From: Micromonospora sp. C31
GTDB taxonomy: Bacteria > Actinomycetota > Actinomycetes > Mycobacteriales > Micromonosporaceae
NCBI RefSeq assembly: GCF_018070575.1
Contig: NZ_JAGPXN010000012.1
Coordinates: 124,001-188,000 of the forward strand
Direction: 5' to 3'
DNA length: 64,000 bases
Numbering within the stretch: position 1 is the stretch's first letter; each line of letters begins with the position of its first letter. The position numbers and the translations under genes were made by a program. A model generated the notes under the pieces. It ran no database searches. It was not told the DNA's origin and saw only the letters and a list, made by a program, of their open reading frames with translations. Positions 61,938-64,000 of the stretch are shown piece after piece.

Positions 61938-62888
61938 TCACTCCGACACCGCCGTGTAGCGGTGGCTCTCTCCGTCGTACTCGTCGGGCTCCTGCGGGTC
62001 GGACACGTCGACCCGGACGCCCGGCAGCGCGGCGGGCACCGACGCGGCCATCTTTTCCGACAGATAGTGGTGGTGCAGGTCCAGCTCCGCCAGGTGGGTC
62101 AGCGACTGCCCGGCGAGCAGGCCCGCCGCGCCCCGGTCGCCGAGCGTGCCCATCGACAGGTCCAGGCGGCGCAGCCGGGGCACCACCGGCGCCGACGCCA
62201 GCGCCTCGGCGAGCTCGTCGGCGATCTCCGAGTTGCGCAGGCCGAGCCGGCGCAGCCCGGGGAACCGCTCACCGGCCAGCAGCGGGGCCAGGTCGGCGAC
62301 CCGCGCGTCGCCGCCGTAGTCGGAGGTGCCGAGCCACAGCTCCAGGTCGCTCAGCGCGGACAGGTCGGAGTCGAGCACCGCGCCGACGAACGCCCGGGGC
62401 AGCCCGCCGCTCTCCACCGCCAGCTCCCGCAGTCGCGGGTGTCGCACCGGGGAGAACGCGAGGTCCTCGCCGCCGCGCACCCGCAGCACCTCCAGCGCCG
62501 GGTAAGCGGTCAGCAGCGGGCTGACGTCGCCCACCTTCATCCAGGAGACCTCGCACTCCTCGAAGGTGATGTCACCGAGGAAGAGGGCGCGCAGGGCCGG
62601 CAGGCGCGACGCCACGGCGCACAGCTGCGCGATCGGGGCGGGATGGAACGCCGCGTAGCCCCAGGAGCCGACGACCAGGGACTCCACCGACGGCCCGGCC
62701 TGCGCGACGAACCGGTCGAACGCGACCCGGAACTCCTCCGAGAGCTTGTGCTCCGTGGTGGTCTCGTCGAAGTGCCAGAGGGCGATCCGCCAGGAGACCG
62801 GACCGTCCACCGTGGGCAGCGGCCCGTCGGCGGGGACGTCCACCACCGGGCGGCCGGCGAAGTGACGCGTGTGCGAATCGAAGGTCAA
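61938..62888 (-). CDS. STM4015-family leucine-rich protein, copy A
   Basis: This 316-residue protein is built from leucine-rich repeats: RLPALRALFLGDITFEEC, AYPALEVLRVRGGEDL, HPRLRELAVESGGLP, FPGLRRLGLRNSEIA, VPRLRRLDLSMGTLGDRG and LTHLAELDLHHHYLS. A conserved tail EYDGESHRYTAV follows. It is a clear paralogue of the upstream protein. The start appears to be TTG 62888, preceded by GGGGAG and six bases after the other copy's stop; no ATG or GTG gives the conserved N-terminus. LRR proteins usually bind protein partners, so this may recognise a substrate of the two radical SAM enzymes. Confidence 0.83.
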   Translation of the reverse strand: MTFDSHTRHFAGRPVVDVPADGPLPTVDGPVSWRIALWHFDETTTEHKLSEEFRVAFDRFVAQAGPSVESLVVGSWGYAAFHPAPIAQLCAVASRLPALRALFLGDITFEECEVSWMKVGDVSPLLTAYPALEVLRVRGGEDLAFSPVRHPRLRELAVESGGLPRAFVGAVLDSDLSALSDLELWLGTSDYGGDARVADLAPLLAGERFPGLRRLGLRNSEIADELAEALASAPVVPRLRRLDLSMGTLGDRGAAGLLAGQSLTHLAELDLHHHYLSEKMAASVPAALPGVRVDVSDPQEPDEYDGESHRYTAVSE

Positions 62889-62894
62889 CGTCGC

Positions 62895-63827
62895 TCACTC
62901 CCCGACAGCGGTGTAGCGGTAGGGGGTGCCGTCGTACTCCTCGGCGGTCTGCGCGTCGGACAGGTCGACCTGTACGCCCGGCAGCGCGGCGGCCACCGAC
63001 GCGGCCATCTCCTCCGACAGGTAGTGGTGGTGCAGGTCGAGCCGCGCCAGGTGGGTCAGCGGCTGGCCGGCCAGCAGCGCCTTCGCGCCCTCGTCGGTCA
63101 GCGTCCCCATCGACAGGTCGAGCGCCTCCAGCCGGGGGACGACCGGCGCGGTGGCGACGGCCGCCGCCACCGCGTCGGCGATCTCGGCGTTGCAGGCCGC
63201 GAGGTGACGCAGCGCCGGCAGGCCGACGCCGGCGAGCACCCCGGCCAGGTCCTCGACGCCCGCGTCGCCGCCGTAGTCGCTCCTGCCGAGCCACAGGTCC
63301 AGCCGGTGCAGGGCCGGCAGCTCACAGGCGCCGACGGCGCGGACCACCTCGGCCGGCAGCCCGCCGGACTCGAAGCGCAGCTCCCGCAGCCCGGCGTGGC
63401 GGATCGGCTCCAGCCGAAGGCCCTGCGCGCCGCGCACCCACAGCACCTCCAACGACGGGTAGGCCGCCAGCAGTGGGGTGATGTCGCCGTGGGCGAGCCA
63501 GGAGATCTCGCACTGCTCGTAGGTCAGGTCGGCCAGGAAGACCGCCCGCAGCCCGGTCCACTCCGCGGCGGCCTCGACCAGCGCCTCGACCGGCAGGGGC
63601 CGCTCGTAGGCCTCGCCCCACTCGCCGACCACCAGGGCGCGCACCGCGTCGGGCGGCACCTGCTCCCGCAGCGCCCGCACGAGACCGAGGAACTCCTCGG
63701 GCTCCGCGTCGTGCTCCTCGACCTCCAGCCGCCAGGCGACCGCCGACGGGTCGTCGGGAAGTGCCATTCCCGGGGTGAAGGGCACCACCGGTGATCCGAC
63801 GAACGACGACACGTGCGAGCTGATCAC
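62895..63827 (-). CDS. STM4015-family leucine-rich protein, copy B
   Basis: This 310-residue paralogue of copy A has the same layout. It shares TYEQCEISW (copy A: TFEECEVSW), ESGGLP, WLGRSDYGGDA, LDLSMGTL, LTHLARLDLHHHYLSEEMAAS and the tail EYDGTPYRYTAV. GTG 63827 follows a strong GGAGGT site and is the first gene of the operon. Two tandem STM4015 genes in one operon suggest that each recognises a different partner, or that they pair with each other. The copies have diverged most in the first 60 residues. Confidence 0.85.
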   Translation of the reverse strand: MISSHVSSFVGSPVVPFTPGMALPDDPSAVAWRLEVEEHDAEPEEFLGLVRALREQVPPDAVRALVVGEWGEAYERPLPVEALVEAAAEWTGLRAVFLADLTYEQCEISWLAHGDITPLLAAYPSLEVLWVRGAQGLRLEPIRHAGLRELRFESGGLPAEVVRAVGACELPALHRLDLWLGRSDYGGDAGVEDLAGVLAGVGLPALRHLAACNAEIADAVAAAVATAPVVPRLEALDLSMGTLTDEGAKALLAGQPLTHLARLDLHHHYLSEEMAASVAAALPGVQVDLSDAQTAEEYDGTPYRYTAVGE

Positions 63828-64000
63828 GCCTACCTCCGGTCCGACTGGTGCAGCGGCGGCGCGACGGTAACAGGTCCGCCCGACAGGATGATCAGCGAAC
63901 CGGTCGGGTGGCCCGGTCGGCGACGCGGCGGCCGGCGGCCGGGGCCGGTCGGCGACCGCTGCCGGGGGCCGCACGGGCTTGCGGCCCCACCCGGCGCTCG
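63828..64000. other. Upstream region of the STM4011-4015 operon, cut by the window end
   Basis: This 173-bp stretch holds the ribosome-binding site of the first STM4015 gene. I see no clear promoter and no small peptide gene in it. The operon promoter, and any precursor-like gene, may lie beyond position 64000. Confidence 0.4.

Noticed and set aside
1..64000. tRNA or rRNA genes, CRISPR arrays, insertion sequences, integrases or phage genes
   Set aside because: I looked for transposase and integrase motifs, regularly spaced repeats and tRNA-like cloverleafs and saw none. A short RNA gene could be missed by eye.

Overview
The window is very GC-rich DNA with actinomycete features: mostly GTG/ATG starts, GTGA and ATGA stop-start overlaps, MbtH plus NRPS genes, Streptomyces-type secreted hydrolases and a TAGNNT-type -10 box. 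It looks like an accessory, specialised-metabolism-rich region of a filamentous actinobacterium. My best guess is Micromonosporaceae, but that is an inference from style, not from a marker gene.

Layout. (1) 1-7946, minus strand: an operon-like run of a GNAT acyltransferase, a SIS protein, an N-acylamino acid racemase/OSBS-type enolase, an MFS exporter, MbtH and an NRPS gene that leaves the window. The NRPS reads C-A-T and then continues into a lantibiotic-dehydratase (LanB)-like domain. A divergent M20 hydrolase (8043-9191) has a promoter placed for a leaderless mRNA. GNAT, racemase and M20 together resemble the N-succinylamino acid racemase route that converts D- to L-amino acids. (2) 9349-10422: a secreted, membrane-anchored propeller protein. 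(3) 10660-15938: a lasso-peptide-like RiPP cluster with a 57-aa precursor, a split ABC exporter, a cyclase lacking the glutaminase domain and an RRE protein. Convergent to these are the B2 protease, a nucleotidyltransferase and an HPr-kinase-like kinase, as in phosphorylated lasso clusters. (4) 16043-30490: mostly ordinary genes, comprising a secreted Fn3/Ig protein, a P-loop kinase, a large secreted subtilase, a MoxR/VWA gene set, an SGNH esterase and a beta-helix gene remnant behind a LacI-type operator.

(5) 30881-55516: a 24.6-kb plus-strand NRPS operon in which nearly all genes overlap or nearly touch. Its order is A-T-C; two SyrP-like Fe(II)/2-oxoglutarate oxygenases; C*-A(FkbM methyltransferase)-T-C-T; two stand-alone thioesterases; an SDR; C*-A-T; T-C; C*-A-T-C-T-TE; AzlC/AzlD; and a nitrilase-family enzyme. 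C* marks degenerate or partial condensation domains. Specificity residues read by eye suggest Ala-like, Glu, Thr and Ser. The terminal TE and one free TE have Cys in place of the nucleophilic Ser. There are three more T domains than A domains, so trans-loading or chain transfer is needed.

(6) 55573-57700: a cystathionine/methionine gamma-lyase-type PLP enzyme and a diacylglycerol-kinase-like enzyme. (7) 57788-63827, minus strand: a tight six-gene operon matching the uncharacterised STM4011-STM4015 families (two radical SAM proteins, a sulfatase-like hydrolase, an ATP-grasp-like protein and two leucine-rich STM4015 paralogues).

The strongest candidates for undescribed biology are the NRPS-LanB fusion, the STM4011-4015 operon with a duplicated STM4015 gene, the NRPS line with degenerate C domains and Cys thioesterases, and the glutaminase-less lasso-like cluster with a kinase.
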